Source: Cantharellus purpuraceus (Eukaryota; Basidiomycota; Agaricomycetes; Cantharellales; Hydnaceae). Taken from it: DNA of 64,000 nucleotides. The notes under the pieces were generated by a model. That model did not search any database. It saw only the letters and a list, made by a program, of their open reading frames with translations, and had not been told where the DNA came from. A program made the position numbers and the translations under genes. The stretch covers positions 1 through 64,000 of the forward strand of contig JALBUN010000038.1 in assembly GCA_025174535.1 (NCBI GenBank), given 5' to 3'. Shown piece by piece: positions 42,377 through 51,841 of this stretch. The stretch's first letter is position 1. Each line of letters begins with the position of its first letter.

Positions 42377-43853
42377 ATGCCCTCAGACCAGCAAAAACGC
42401 ACAAAGGAGCAAAAAGAGAAAGAGCAAAAAGAGAAAGAAGAAAAAGAGCTTCAGCAACTTAAAATGTGGAATGATCAAAGGGACAGAGCATATAATAAGT
42501 TGATGGACAATCATTGGAATTTTCTATACACAAAGTGGCCTGTCTTAGAACACAAAAAATATCATAGAACAAAACTAAAAGATATGAATGACATGGATGA
42601 TGTAAAAAAAGTAGTATATAACAAGCTTGGACCAATACCAGTATTTTTCTTTCTTGTGGTATTGTTTTCAGTTGAAGAACATTCTACACCTTATAGAGAG
42701 ATAGAAAAAGGCTTGTTAGTACTATATCATCTACTCAAAGGTCCTACTTATGAAGAAATAGGAAATTTCATGCCATCAAGTAGCTTTTATGATGTTCATA
42801 AGGAATTTTATGGTCGTCTGCATCATCTTAACTTTGATCTAGATAAACAAGTTACTGATTCACTGCGTACAATGTTCTCAAATATAATAATAAGGATATT
42901 ATCAGCTCTTATAAAGAATCCTCCAAAAATGGAATCAGTGACATTACTTCTTGATGGTCATGATACAAGAGGAATTTTGATTGGATCGACATCTGAAGAG
43001 GGGTACTCACATAAATTTAAAAAGGCAGGATTTCGTACTCAAGTATGCATTGACATTAATCAAATGGTTCTATTCACCTCACCTTCATTGGCATGTAAAC
43101 TAAATCCTGATGCAAAAATGTTTGTAGAGATGGCTGTATGGAATAAAATAGATAAGAATGATCAGATAGGCTTTGATGGAGCTTATCCATCTGCTATTCC
43201 AGAAGTAGTAAAGGCAAGTATATTAAAGCCTAAGAACTTCTTTTATCCTTTTCGGAAGCCAAAAAATGTTGAACTTAAACCTGAAGAAAAGATTTTTAAT
43301 AAGAAGTTTGGTGCCTTTCGTTCAACAGTAGAAGCATTCTTTGGAGGGTTTGCAATATTGTTTGAAAAATTTGATAATAAGAGATCTATTAGAACTACAA
43401 ATCCTGCTGTCTTTAATCTGGAATTAAAGGTAGCATGTCTATTATGGAATATTAAGAAATTTGTAGAACTACGTAAGATCAAACCATCCCCTTATCATGA
43501 AAAATGGTGTGAACAATATTTTGATTACCCTGAGGAAGAGGACCCAGATATTGAGCCACCCAGATCATTACTGGAAAGAGCAGAAGATGTTGACAAGATG
43601 ACTCTATCTCAACAACGACTATTAGAAAGATGTGAGTATGATGTGGAGATGCATTATGAGACTGAAAATGAAGTAGAACAAATAATAAGGCAAAGAAAAA
43701 GGAAAGTACGTAGAATATTTAGTTAAATGGAAATGTTATGCAGAGAAAACTTGGGAAGCAACATCAAGCTTTAAATCTACAGAATGTATTAAAGAGTATT
43801 GGAAAGACAATAGTAATAATATTATTGTATACCTATGCTACATTCAACTGTAA
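42377..43853 (+). CDS. DDE transposase (IS5/PIF-Harbinger type) with +1-frame chromodomain, copy C
   Basis: 449-codon frame 42,377-43,726 with D193 (LLLDGHDTRG), D267 (GFDGAYPSAI) and E319 (FRSTVEAFFGG), plus a conserved FNKKFGAFR lead-in, as in DDE_Tnp_4/HARBI1 nucleases. Such enzymes cut and paste element DNA and make 3-bp target duplications, matching the TAA seen here. The chromodomain starts in frame (NEVEQIIRQRKRK) and continues in the +1 frame (GKYVEYLVKWKCYAEKTWEA, ECIKEYWKDN) to TAA 43,853. The switch lies at about 43,695-43,706, in AAAAAGGAAAGTACG. Only A-to-T and Y-to-H type changes distinguish it from copy B. Probably the active source in this window. Confidence 0.86.
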
Positions 43854-43909
43854 ATTTTTTTTCCCAGAATAAAATTGAATATTTGTATGTTTTATACTTA
43901 TAGGTATCT

Positions 43910-44407
43910 ATGGAGACTGATCCATTACTGAAACAGCGTCTCAATCAACAGTTTTACCAAAAGCCTTTTCACAGCAATCCACACCGGCTAGCTAATTGTA
44001 CAACATGTGACTGGTACCCCTTTGGGCAGTATCTGGACCGTTCATATGCTGAAGGTGAAGTGTTCCAGCTTTCAAAGTATCCTCATATCAAATATGTATT
44101 TCTTGGTCTACAACCTGATAAAATAGGCTATAATGAAAGTGATCCTATTTTTGTAGCAGAATTTGCAGGTTTTCTGAATAAAACCAACAGATTTGTAAGT
44201 GGTTCTGATCCAACCTCTGGATATGCACACATTATAACCACACATGTGAATCAGGCGTTTGTTAGACAGCCAGGCCCAGATATAAATAGGCAGAAACTAT
44301 ATCTTGGCCGTACAGTGCACATGATCTACATAACTAGTATTGGTATACTATTGGCTTTGCTGTGTTGGACAGTGTCCAGACATACCAATGAAGATAAGAA
44401 TTCATAA
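43910..44407 (+). CDS. tail-anchored membrane protein, copy C
   Basis: 165 aa, matching copy B. Single hydrophobic helix at residues ~138-155 near the C-terminus, charged tail SRHTNEDKNS. It starts 57 bp after the chromodomain stop. Upstream TTATAGGTATCTATG could be a 3' splice site (TATAG|), so splicing from the transposase transcript is possible. Conservation of the full frame in three copies supports function. Confidence 0.75.
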   Translation: METDPLLKQRLNQQFYQKPFHSNPHRLANCTTCDWYPFGQYLDRSYAEGEVFQLSKYPHIKYVFLGLQPDKIGYNESDPIFVAEFAGFLNKTNRFVSGSDPTSGYAHIITTHVNQAFVRQPGPDINRQKLYLGRTVHMIYITSIGILLALLCWTVSRHTNEDKNS

Positions 44408-44486
44408 TGGCATGTCTAAATCTATGGAGAAAGAAGCTTGTTGATGATATAAGGTGATGATTTTTGTTTTTAAAATGACCCCCCTA

Positions 44487-45052
44487 GACGCTTGTTCGGA
44501 ATCATGTCAGTATACAATATTCTGATGTATATGAGATATACATCAGAATTTCAATGATACATAAAGCCAGGGAGTTACAATTTGGATATCTTAAAAGATT
44601 TCGGATGTGTGAAATTTTCATAAATATAAACATATATTCTATATTTTAATAAACTTTAAAAGATAAGATATTTGGTTGAGATGAACATAATTATTTACAT
44701 GGATATAATAGGAATGTATATATGAATATAATTGGTATTATATAGGGTATTTAGATATACAAATACCAGGTGGGGATTAAAGATAGTTCAAATTATGTTA
44801 TAAGTATTGTATAAGAAAGAATCAATGATATTTGGATGTTCCTTCAAGAGAGTTGCCACCACTAAATCAGGAAAAAAAGAATTATTTTTGAGAATTATGC
44901 CAAAATATCAAAATATGTTTTAATCTAGTATATTGTGTAAAATTTGAGAATCATGTTGAAATATGAAAATAAGTTTGAATTGAAGTGTATTGTATAAAAT
45001 TTGAGGAAAATAGGTTGTACATACGTATTTGTTGTATTTCTGAATAAGCGTC
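44487..45052 (+). repeat. terminal repeat R, right end of copy C
   Basis: 566 bp, direct repeat of 37,305-37,870 with about one visible substitution (ATAATTATTT versus ATAATCATTT). It ends GAATAAGCGTC|TAATGG. Confidence 0.9.
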
Positions 45053-45134
45053 TAATGGAGATGTGACAGTTTCCAAATGGAGTATAGATTTCATATGTGC
45101 AGGGATCCAGGTGTTAATGAATATAGTCATAACA
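45053..45134 (-). repeat. third gypsy LTR, part after copy C
   Basis: TAATGGAGATGTGACAG... to ATAGTCATAACA, the LTR terminus. Continues 36,922-37,304. Confidence 0.8.
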
Positions 45135-45466
45135 CAATGAGTGGTCGATTCAAATATTAATTTGCAAGTCATGAGTTGTAACTTGGATATAGTAAAGAGA
45201 GAAATACTTTAGTTGCTCAGCAAAGGAGGCAAACTAATGGTAAAGAGGGAGAACAATGTATGATAATTGGACTGAAGAATCATGATACATGTGAACTGTG
45301 ATTTTATAGCCAACACCAATTCCTTACACTGGAAATATTGGTCCCTATTCCTCTATTGTATGGAAACTGGTTTTCTCTGATAAAGATCTTGTTTACTGTC
45401 CTGAAACTGTACAATTTCACTTCATGGCCTTAAAATATCAGCAAAAACTTGCTGCTCCCTCTTGAT
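45135..45466. other. no feature recognised
   Basis: AT-rich sequence between the LTR end and the solo R. No frame, repeat or RNA gene is supported. Confidence 0.5.
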
Positions 45467-45469
45467 TTA

Positions 45470-45973
45470 GACACTTGTTTAGAATGATGTCATTATACAA
45501 TATTCTGATGTATATGAGATATACATCAGAATTTCAATGATAAATAAGGCCAGGGAGTTATAATTTGGATATCTTAAAAGATTTTAGATGTCTGAAATTT
45601 TCATAAATATGAACATATATTCTATATTTTAATGAACTTTACAAGATAAGATCTTGTTGTGGATGAACATAACTGTTTATATGAATATAACAGTAATGTA
45701 TGTATTAATATAATTGGTATTATATAGGATATTTAGATATACAAATACCAGATGGGGATTAAAGATAATTCAAATTATGTTACAAGTATTGTATAAGAAA
45801 ATCTGAATGATATTTGGATGTTCCCTCAATGGAGTTGCCACCAGTAAATGAGGAAAAAAGAATTATTTTTGAGAATTATGCCAAAATATTAAAATATGTT
45901 TTAATCTAGTATATTGTATAAAATTTGAGGAAATGGGTTGTATATACATATTTGATGTTTCTGAACAGGCATC
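45470..45973 (+). repeat. solo terminal repeat R, diverged
   Basis: 504 bp clearly related to R (same hairpin GATGTATATGAGATATACATC, same TACCAGATGGGGATTAAAGATA block) with degenerate ends GACACTTGTTTAG and CTGAACAGGCATC. It is flanked by TTA on both sides (45,467-45,469 and 45,974-45,976), a TWA duplication. So R either moves alone as a MITE or remains after recombination between direct repeats. Confidence 0.8.
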
Positions 45974-45976
45974 TTA

Positions 45977-47100
45977 GAGTGTAAGTACCCTAGGTACTTA
46001 CTTACTATAGAGTAGTATATATTAATATTAGTATATACAGTATTCCCTTAAGGAGTGCTACTTTTCTTGATAGATATATGCACCCATAGGGTGCATATGT
46101 ATAGTTATTATATAATCAAGTGGGCCCAAGTATACATGTGGGTTCATATGTAGTTAGAGTAATTTAGGTTTAACCACATCACTGTTGCACATAGCACAAC
46201 CAATAAACCTTGGTTGAGTTCTGTGTCAGTGTGAACTAAGTCTAACCTTACACATTTTTGAACTTTCATAGGAAGAATCAACTGATTCTTCCTCTTTATT
46301 AAAGTTTTCTAGCCAGTACTAGAAAACTGGCTGTTGCTGGTGTACAGATGTATACCAACCCCTCCAGTCACTCATACAAGTGAGCAACTAGTAGACTAAC
46401 TTAGTTAGTCTACAGAAGCAGGAGAAGAGGAGTCATCATAATGATGAATTGAAGCAGAACAAATCATGCTGGCAGTGCCCAGGTTCTTTGATAAGAAAAG
46501 AAAAGAGAAGACAGTCATTAACTGCCTCCAATATTCCTAAAGGAAAGGAACATGCTCATGAGATGAGCATAAGTGTCAGGGTTCATATGACTCAGTTTCT
46601 AGTTTTAGTCTCTTTCTTATAGCCCCTATCAGCACCTCTCATCTATTGAGTATCTTGTTGTTGTGGCCTCATCATTCAGCATAGCCCTCACGATGACCTA
46701 GATGCTCAGCAAGTGAGCATTTAGCAGCTTTCTGAGCTGCTGAAGAGGCTCTTAGAGTCTCTTGTTTTCTTTTACCAACTCTGGCAGATTGGTTAATGCT
46801 TCTCCAGAGGTGATGCACTCACAAATACCTCTAGGAGGGGAGCATGAACAGGGATGATGCCTCCCATTCATCTGAGCGGGAGCATGAGCTCTAGTTCAGT
46901 ATGCTCCTTGGGGGAGCAATCTCCCCAATCATACACTCCAGCAATGGAAGCATGGAATGAATCACCAATTGTTGGTGAGAACTTATGACCACTGGTTAAT
47001 GATCCCCAGTGGCTAGAAGTCTGGAACAGAGCCCAGAGATTCTTCAGAAGAACCCTTTTTAGGAGTGGCTTTTTGGAGCCACATCCAGATATCCACATCA
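45977..47100. other. hairpin-dense zone 1
   Basis: Short perfect inverted repeats occur every few tens of bases. Examples (arms): 45,982-45,989/45,993-46,000 (8 bp), 46,076-46,085/46,089-46,098 (10), 46,270-46,280/46,283-46,293 (11), 46,303-46,312/46,319-46,328 (10), 46,391-46,400/46,404-46,413 (10), 46,552-46,559/46,563-46,570 (8). Loops are mostly three bases. No credible gene is open on either strand. Confidence 0.75.
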
Positions 47101-47764
47101 GATAAATTCATTGTACCATCCAACTCCTGTCAGATGACTGGGAGCACCCCATGGGGGTTTACTTGCCACCTGTTAAGTGCTGAAAACTCGGAGTTTAAAG
47201 GAGTAGCTGGTGTTCGGATACTAGTGAGGAAGGGGATGGGACTTTACTGTTTCAGTTCAACTGGAGACAGATGGGGACAAATAACTATTGAGTCGGATCG
47301 AGTGGACTTGGCTTCAACTTATGTGTTGCGCCCCCTCAAATCGTCAGTCCAATATTTTGGAGTTCAGAGTACAAAGTTGGATCAAAGATCTGGAGTTTGA
47401 CTTGTCAAGAAGATACTTGTCAAGAAGCTAGTAACCAAGAAGCTGATGGGGAATCTTAGTCGATATATGAACTACTGTAACATACAAGAAGTCGCCCATA
47501 TAAGTATGTAGAGAATTGAATGGTAAAACTAAAAGCGATAAGACAATAAGACTAATATGGAATACAACATGGGAAGGAGTTTGGAGTTCGGACTCATGTC
47601 TGAACTAATACTAAACAATTAGAAAGTATAACGGTTGTTGTAACCCATAAGAAGAAGACTACTAATGAGAAGAACAATGGCGGGGTCTGGAGTTGATGGA
47701 GGTGGAGTTGATGGAGGTGGAGATGGAATCTGGAGATCAGAACTCGGTGTTACAGGATGTAACA
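47101..47764. repeat. LTR-like remnant and GGAGGTGGAG repeat
   Basis: About 47,300-47,340 (GACTTGGCTTCAACTTATGTGTTGCGCC) resembles the inner part of the gypsy LTR in reverse orientation. 47,690-47,764 matches 19,480-19,560 and ends GGTGTTACAGGATGTAACACC, a palindromic junction. Few hairpins are seen here, unlike on either side. Confidence 0.5.
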
Positions 47765-48830
47765 CCACCCCTGTATGAGGGCAAGTGGTAGAGTAATGAT
47801 GAGGCTCACATTATCAGCATGAGCTAGCAGAGTGCATTGGTACCATTCATTCAGCAAATGGCATGGCCAATGTTTTTTTTGTGTAACAATATGAACTCAG
47901 GAGAGTCTGTATTGCAAATGTTGAACCAGTCCACCCTAATAGGGATGAACTTGCTCAAGGCAAATGGCCTGTGACCATCCTAGGAGGGTCAGCCACAGTC
48001 AAGAACCATGGCATCTATTTGGGGAATGATTTCCCCATATTGGCATGCTCTCAAGCATGCCCAAAGTCATCCCAGTGCTTGCAATAGTTCACTCACTGGG
48101 CTTCCTCCAGTGTCTTCAATGCTGGCTCATTTAACATATGGCTGGTATCACTAGTCATGTACTCCTTATGAAGCTGATCAATTTTAGCCTTGATCTCTGA
48201 TAGGGCAAACTCAAAGAGTTTGCCTGGTTGTTTAGCACCCTTAGGGGTGCTAGACAGGAGGAGACCACATTCATGGTCATAGTCCTCCAGATTGGATCAG
48301 TATTGCCCCAATCTTGACCCTCAAACCCTCAAGGGTCAACCCAAGGCAGTTTGCCTGGGTGATCATCCTCCTTGGTGAGGTCAATCATTTCCTGTGATGA
48401 TGATGCCGCAGGTTATGATGAAGTAATGGCAGAAAATGATTTGCCTGCTGTAGCATGTGATGATGATGCTACTGGGTCAAGCACACCATTGTGAGCTTGG
48501 TTTTAAAGGTAGGAGGCACTTTGGCTGCAGCCCTTGAGCAATTTTAACTCATTCTTGAGATGAGTTACTTCAGATTTCTCCTGTTTGAGAAATTTATCAA
48601 GTTCTTGAACCTGTATGAACAGATTCAAGTTGTCCTTGAACAACTTATTGTAGTCTTTACAATGAGCACTTGCAACATTGTCTTTGATGTTGTGAATCAA
48701 TCACAGTCATGCAATTCTCAATGCTCTCTCCACTGATGCAGTGGAGAGATATAATCAGCTTCTATTTTGAGCCTCAATCAAGTGTGAGACATAGTCATTG
48801 CACTTTTGGCACCCATGAGGGTGATAGATG
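47765..48830 (-). pseudogene. hairpin-dense zone 2 over a decayed gag-like frame
   Basis: On the minus strand about 48,480-48,160 reads DPVASSSHATAGKSF, SQEMIDLTKEDDHPGKLPWV, GFEGQDWGNTDP, interrupted by TGA where CGA would fit. The frame 48,503-48,700 (ELDKFLKQEKSEVTHLKNEL) is coiled-coil-like. This resembles a retrotransposon gag or accessory protein from basidiomycetes but I cannot name it. Hairpins with 8-10 bp arms are superimposed: 48,204-48,224, 48,233-48,252, 48,314-48,339 and 48,726-48,748. Confidence 0.4.
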
Positions 48831-49195
48831 GCAGTGTCTCTGTGCCATCTTCTAGGTCATCTTCGGCTTTATAACCACACCCCTGAATTGTTAAATGGCA
48901 TTGGCGGTGATTGCCTTGGTTTCAACTTTGGCACTGATGCCTTGACCTCTTACTCCTACCATTTCAATAAAATTGGTCGGATCGGCGGCAGGAAGTGTTG
49001 GTTCGGCTAAGGAATGGGAATGCTGCACTGTTTCAGAGACTGGGCGAGCTTGAGGCGATGGGAGGCGGACAGTCTGGTTCTTGTGAGACTCGTGTTGGAT
49101 ATGTGGGAGATAAGGGTGATTAAAATCGGTTGTGAGGCAAAACGAGAAGCGACTCTTATCACTTTCGACTAATGCCTGTCTCCTTGCTTCATGAA

Positions 49196-49270
49196 TGCAG
49201 GTATTCAGCAGGAATTCAGGGACACAAATTCTTCCATCCTCGGCTTCAAGAACGCCACACAGATACATAG
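49196..49270 (+). pseudogene. MAD1-like C-terminal fragment
   Basis: Reads QQEFRDTNSSILGFKNATQ, parallel to PEFKDTMSSILGFKVHT of the larger MAD1 pseudogene at 55,110-55,165, with an upstream 3'-splice-like TGCAG. MAD1 C-termini carry (S/A)SILGFK at this point. Isolated fragment. Confidence 0.55.
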
Positions 49271-49429
49271 CAATCTGTCCTGAATCTGACAACGGGAAGC
49301 TCGGACGCCGTCAACCTCGAAAGCCGGAACACCAGAACCTCCCCCAATCATGTCTAAAAATCCACAGTCCAACGACTGCTCCCAAACGTACACAAGGAGT
49401 CATCACCTTTGCATGCACAGAAACTGTCG

Positions 49430-49640
49430 CGCCCGTGCCCTCAGGTGCAATCTCCTCGCGGTAGTCGAAGAGTGTTTCTTCCAGTTCCTCGATTCACAAA
49501 TTCTGGATTCATTTCAGCCTAGCTTCACAGAACCTGCGCCAGACCCCTCCGCATCAAGGCTCTCTACAAGCGCCTTCAAACCTCCCACCTCCCTCTCTGC
49601 CAACTGCAGTCTTGGGTAGAGCTCCAGACATGCCAAGGGA
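49430..49640 (-). pseudogene. MAD1-like fragment in inverted orientation
   Basis: Minus strand reads LQLAEREVGGLKALVESLDAE and then ELEETLFDYREE, equivalent to LQLAEREVGFLKALVASFNAE and ELEQTLFELRSE of the locus at 54.3-54.7 kb. Stops interrupt it. Its orientation is opposite to the neighbouring fragments, so this copy has been scrambled. Confidence 0.6.
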
Positions 49641-50219
49641 ATGAACATGGCTCTCCAGGGGATTGAGGCTCACTTGCATGAGTTCACTGGAATGTTCCAT
49701 GTCTAAGTGGGCTCAGATGCAGCAGTGAGAGGATGTAAATGTAGCTGGTATGCTGCCGCCGTGTGACCCTGTGTCAGAATTTGAAAGTATTGAAGTTTGC
49801 AAAATGCATTCTTTCTAGGAAGAGCATCGCACGCTGAAAGCGACTGGGGAGGGTAAAACAAGGTGGGATGATGAGGGCGTGGAGCATGTGATGAGAATGG
49901 GAGCGATGTGAAGTAGTTGCGGCACCATGGATATGTGGAAAATTGGGTGTGCGCCCTCAATTCTGCCGCCCGCACTATCCGCTTCATACCCCGTTTCCCT
50001 CATCCCGCACTACCTACCAAATAACTGTCATCAAAACCACTTTCCCCGGGCGCAGGAGTATTTTGTGATAGGAAGCGTCTCGATGGTGCAATTGAAGCCT
50101 GCGCATTGCGCTCGTGCTCATATGAGAGGTTCCGCATGGAGGCGAGCTCTTCCTCGGTGCGATCGCTGGTGAAATTGTAAACACCCGAGATTCTTGGTCG
50201 TTTACGAACTGCTAGTTCC

Positions 50220-50335
50220 AACGTCTCCCACGTGATAATCGGGCGCATAATTGGAAGGATCTACTGCAGAAGATGCTGGATCGGCTCAAGAATGAGAATG
50301 CAGCAATTCTCAGAAGACTGCGGGAGCTGGAGGTA
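50220..50335 (+). pseudogene. MAD1-like fragment
   Basis: Reads DNRAHNWKDLLQKMLDRLKNENAAILRRLRELE and then GTAAGA, a good 5' splice site. It corresponds to DNPAQNW...MDRLRNENAALLRWLEELE at 54.78-54.88 kb, the conserved region before the MAD1 C-terminal domain. Confidence 0.6.
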
Positions 50336-50939
50336 AGAAGCACATCAAACCCCGCTCTGCCATTCATTCCTCACACACCCTGTACTGCACACGTAGCAGC
50401 GCCAAATCCCACTAGTGGTCCAACAGCTGCCCTTTGCTCAGCTTGCATCTACGATGCCGATATGGATCCCGACGGTAGGGCTCTGCGGCGAGTATGAAAA
50501 CATAAATCTGTACAATCAGATGCACAGGGGGCGTATTGTCCGAGCATCGTGATGATGGACTACGAAAGAAGTCATTCAATCCACCGCACTACGAAATCGG
50601 GTACAAACATTCCAATCGCCAACGGAACTACGTCGATCTCCATCCGTTCCTTCCCGCACCTGCGTACCATCCAAGATTTTTCGGATCAGTGATGAGTAAG
50701 ATTCGACATACTTGGCCATCACGTGACTCGAGAAGACGCTTCCTCACGTCCCATCGATTCTGGTCAGAGTCCCATTGCGTACGTCTTGACACCGGGGTTA
50801 TGCTTGCTGAAATGCGCTTTTAAGTATGAATCACCGCGCTAGGATGAGGAGCGTTGGATGCGTCTCAGAGGGACGGGGACGCCCATACGTGGTCGCATCT
50901 CAAGACTCAAGACGATCCCATTGATGCCAGATGTCGCAT
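50336..50939. other. no gene recognised
   Basis: A 95-codon plus-strand frame (50,536-50,823) has no recognisable motif. The region lies downstream of the zinc-finger gene and the MAD1 fragments. Confidence 0.4.
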
Positions 50940-51823
50940 TCAACTGTTGAGGATGTCCTCAACAATGCGCCATGGGACAGTCTCAAGCCCTGTCCCCCAC
51001 TGGAAGGCAAGGACGGGAGAATGAGGATGCCGGCTCAGTGAGTGCCGGCGCACGGTGTCATCCCTCATCCTAATGAAGCATCCTGCAGCCGGGCAACGCC
51101 AAGCGTATTCCTCCGCACGCTTGACCCTCTCCTCGGTAAATAACAATTGCGCATTTGTCTGGTTCAGCTGGCAGATATGGATCCTCTTGAGTTCAACCCC
51201 GATGTGTGTGCTAAGAATGTGGGTCGCAAAGCAAGAATTTTTGCCCATTGCACAATGGTACTTGCATGGCATGCCATTCTCATGATTTAGCACACAGTAT
51301 CGAGATCCTCCATCAACGATAGACAAGCTGGTGAGGCTGATATGGGGAATATCCATATGTGGTGGTGTGGTGTGCGTGGTGGTTGTGTGCCCGGATGATG
51401 CTGGAGGAACACTTGTGGTTGTTCCACCCAGCGTCTGGGCAACTGTCATTGGGGGCTGCACTGCTGTGGCATTCCACGCAGTGGGCCCATACTGATACGT
51501 GTTGTTTATGTCGTTGGGTTGTGACCCAAACGAGCTGTCCAGTTGCCGTCAGGAGTATATCAGGATGATTATAATGCCAATCACCTATTGCTGGGGATAC
51601 CCAGCCAATCTGGAGCTGGATGATAGTCCAGCCTCTGCGGGTCCCATGGGTATGCCAGGGAGTGGGGCGCAGTGGGCACTGGCTCTTGGGACATTGACCC
51701 CAACCCATCCTGCAGTTGGGAGCCGCCCCCGAGCCACGCGTCAGAGAGACTTGACCCTGCCCAGCCTTGAAGGGTCTCTCTCATTATCGCTCTGAGAATG
51801 GTAGAGTCAGTCCACTGTATCAT
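50940..51823 (-). CDS. small C2H2-type zinc-finger protein (two exons)
   Basis: Start ATG 51,823 (MIQWTDSTILRAIMRET), first exon to about 51,597 (LGIPSN), intron GTGATT...GACAG, second exon from about 51,545 (SSFGSQPNDINNTYQYGP) to the stop at 50,940. The second exon has two Cys/His clusters: CKYHCAMGKNSCFATHILSTH and CPAAGCFIRMRDDTVRRHSLSRH, the second close to a classical C2H2 finger. A Thr/Ser/Pro-rich stretch precedes them. Predicted ~265 aa. Proteins of this type are common orphans in Agaricomycetes; DNA binding is probable but not shown. It has the same orientation as the next gene, 19 bp upstream of its start. Confidence 0.6.
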
Positions 51824-51841
51824 GTGACAGTGAAGATCGCC

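Larger units (their letters stand above)
37305..45052 (+). mobile_element. multigene DDE element with direct terminal repeats, copy C
   Basis: 7,748 bp bounded by two direct repeats R of exactly 566 bp each that differ by very few bases, which argues for a young or homogenised insertion. Outer ends are GACGCTTGTTCGG and GAATAAGCGTC, with a TAA duplication. Inside, left to right: non-coding leader, coiled-coil gene, repeat I, small acidic gene, remnant of the 180-aa gene, 59-aa gene, cysteine-rich segment, 216-aa gene (minus), DDE-chromodomain transposase, tail-anchored gene. No reverse transcriptase, polymerase or capsid protein is seen. Confidence 0.87.

Noticed and set aside
37305..45052. 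LTR retrotransposon interpretation of the multigene element
   Set aside because: Despite direct terminal repeats, there is no reverse transcriptase, RNase H, gag or primer-binding site, ends are not TG...CA, and the duplication is 3 bp TWA with a Harbinger-like DDE enzyme.
37305..45052. Polinton/adintovirus or other viral origin
   Set aside because: No family-B DNA polymerase, packaging ATPase or capsid-like protein is visible; the membrane and coiled-coil genes alone do not support it.
45977..48830. CRISPR-like or tandem repeat array in the hairpin zone
   Set aside because: The hairpins all differ in sequence and spacing; there is no recurring direct repeat, and the host is a fungus.
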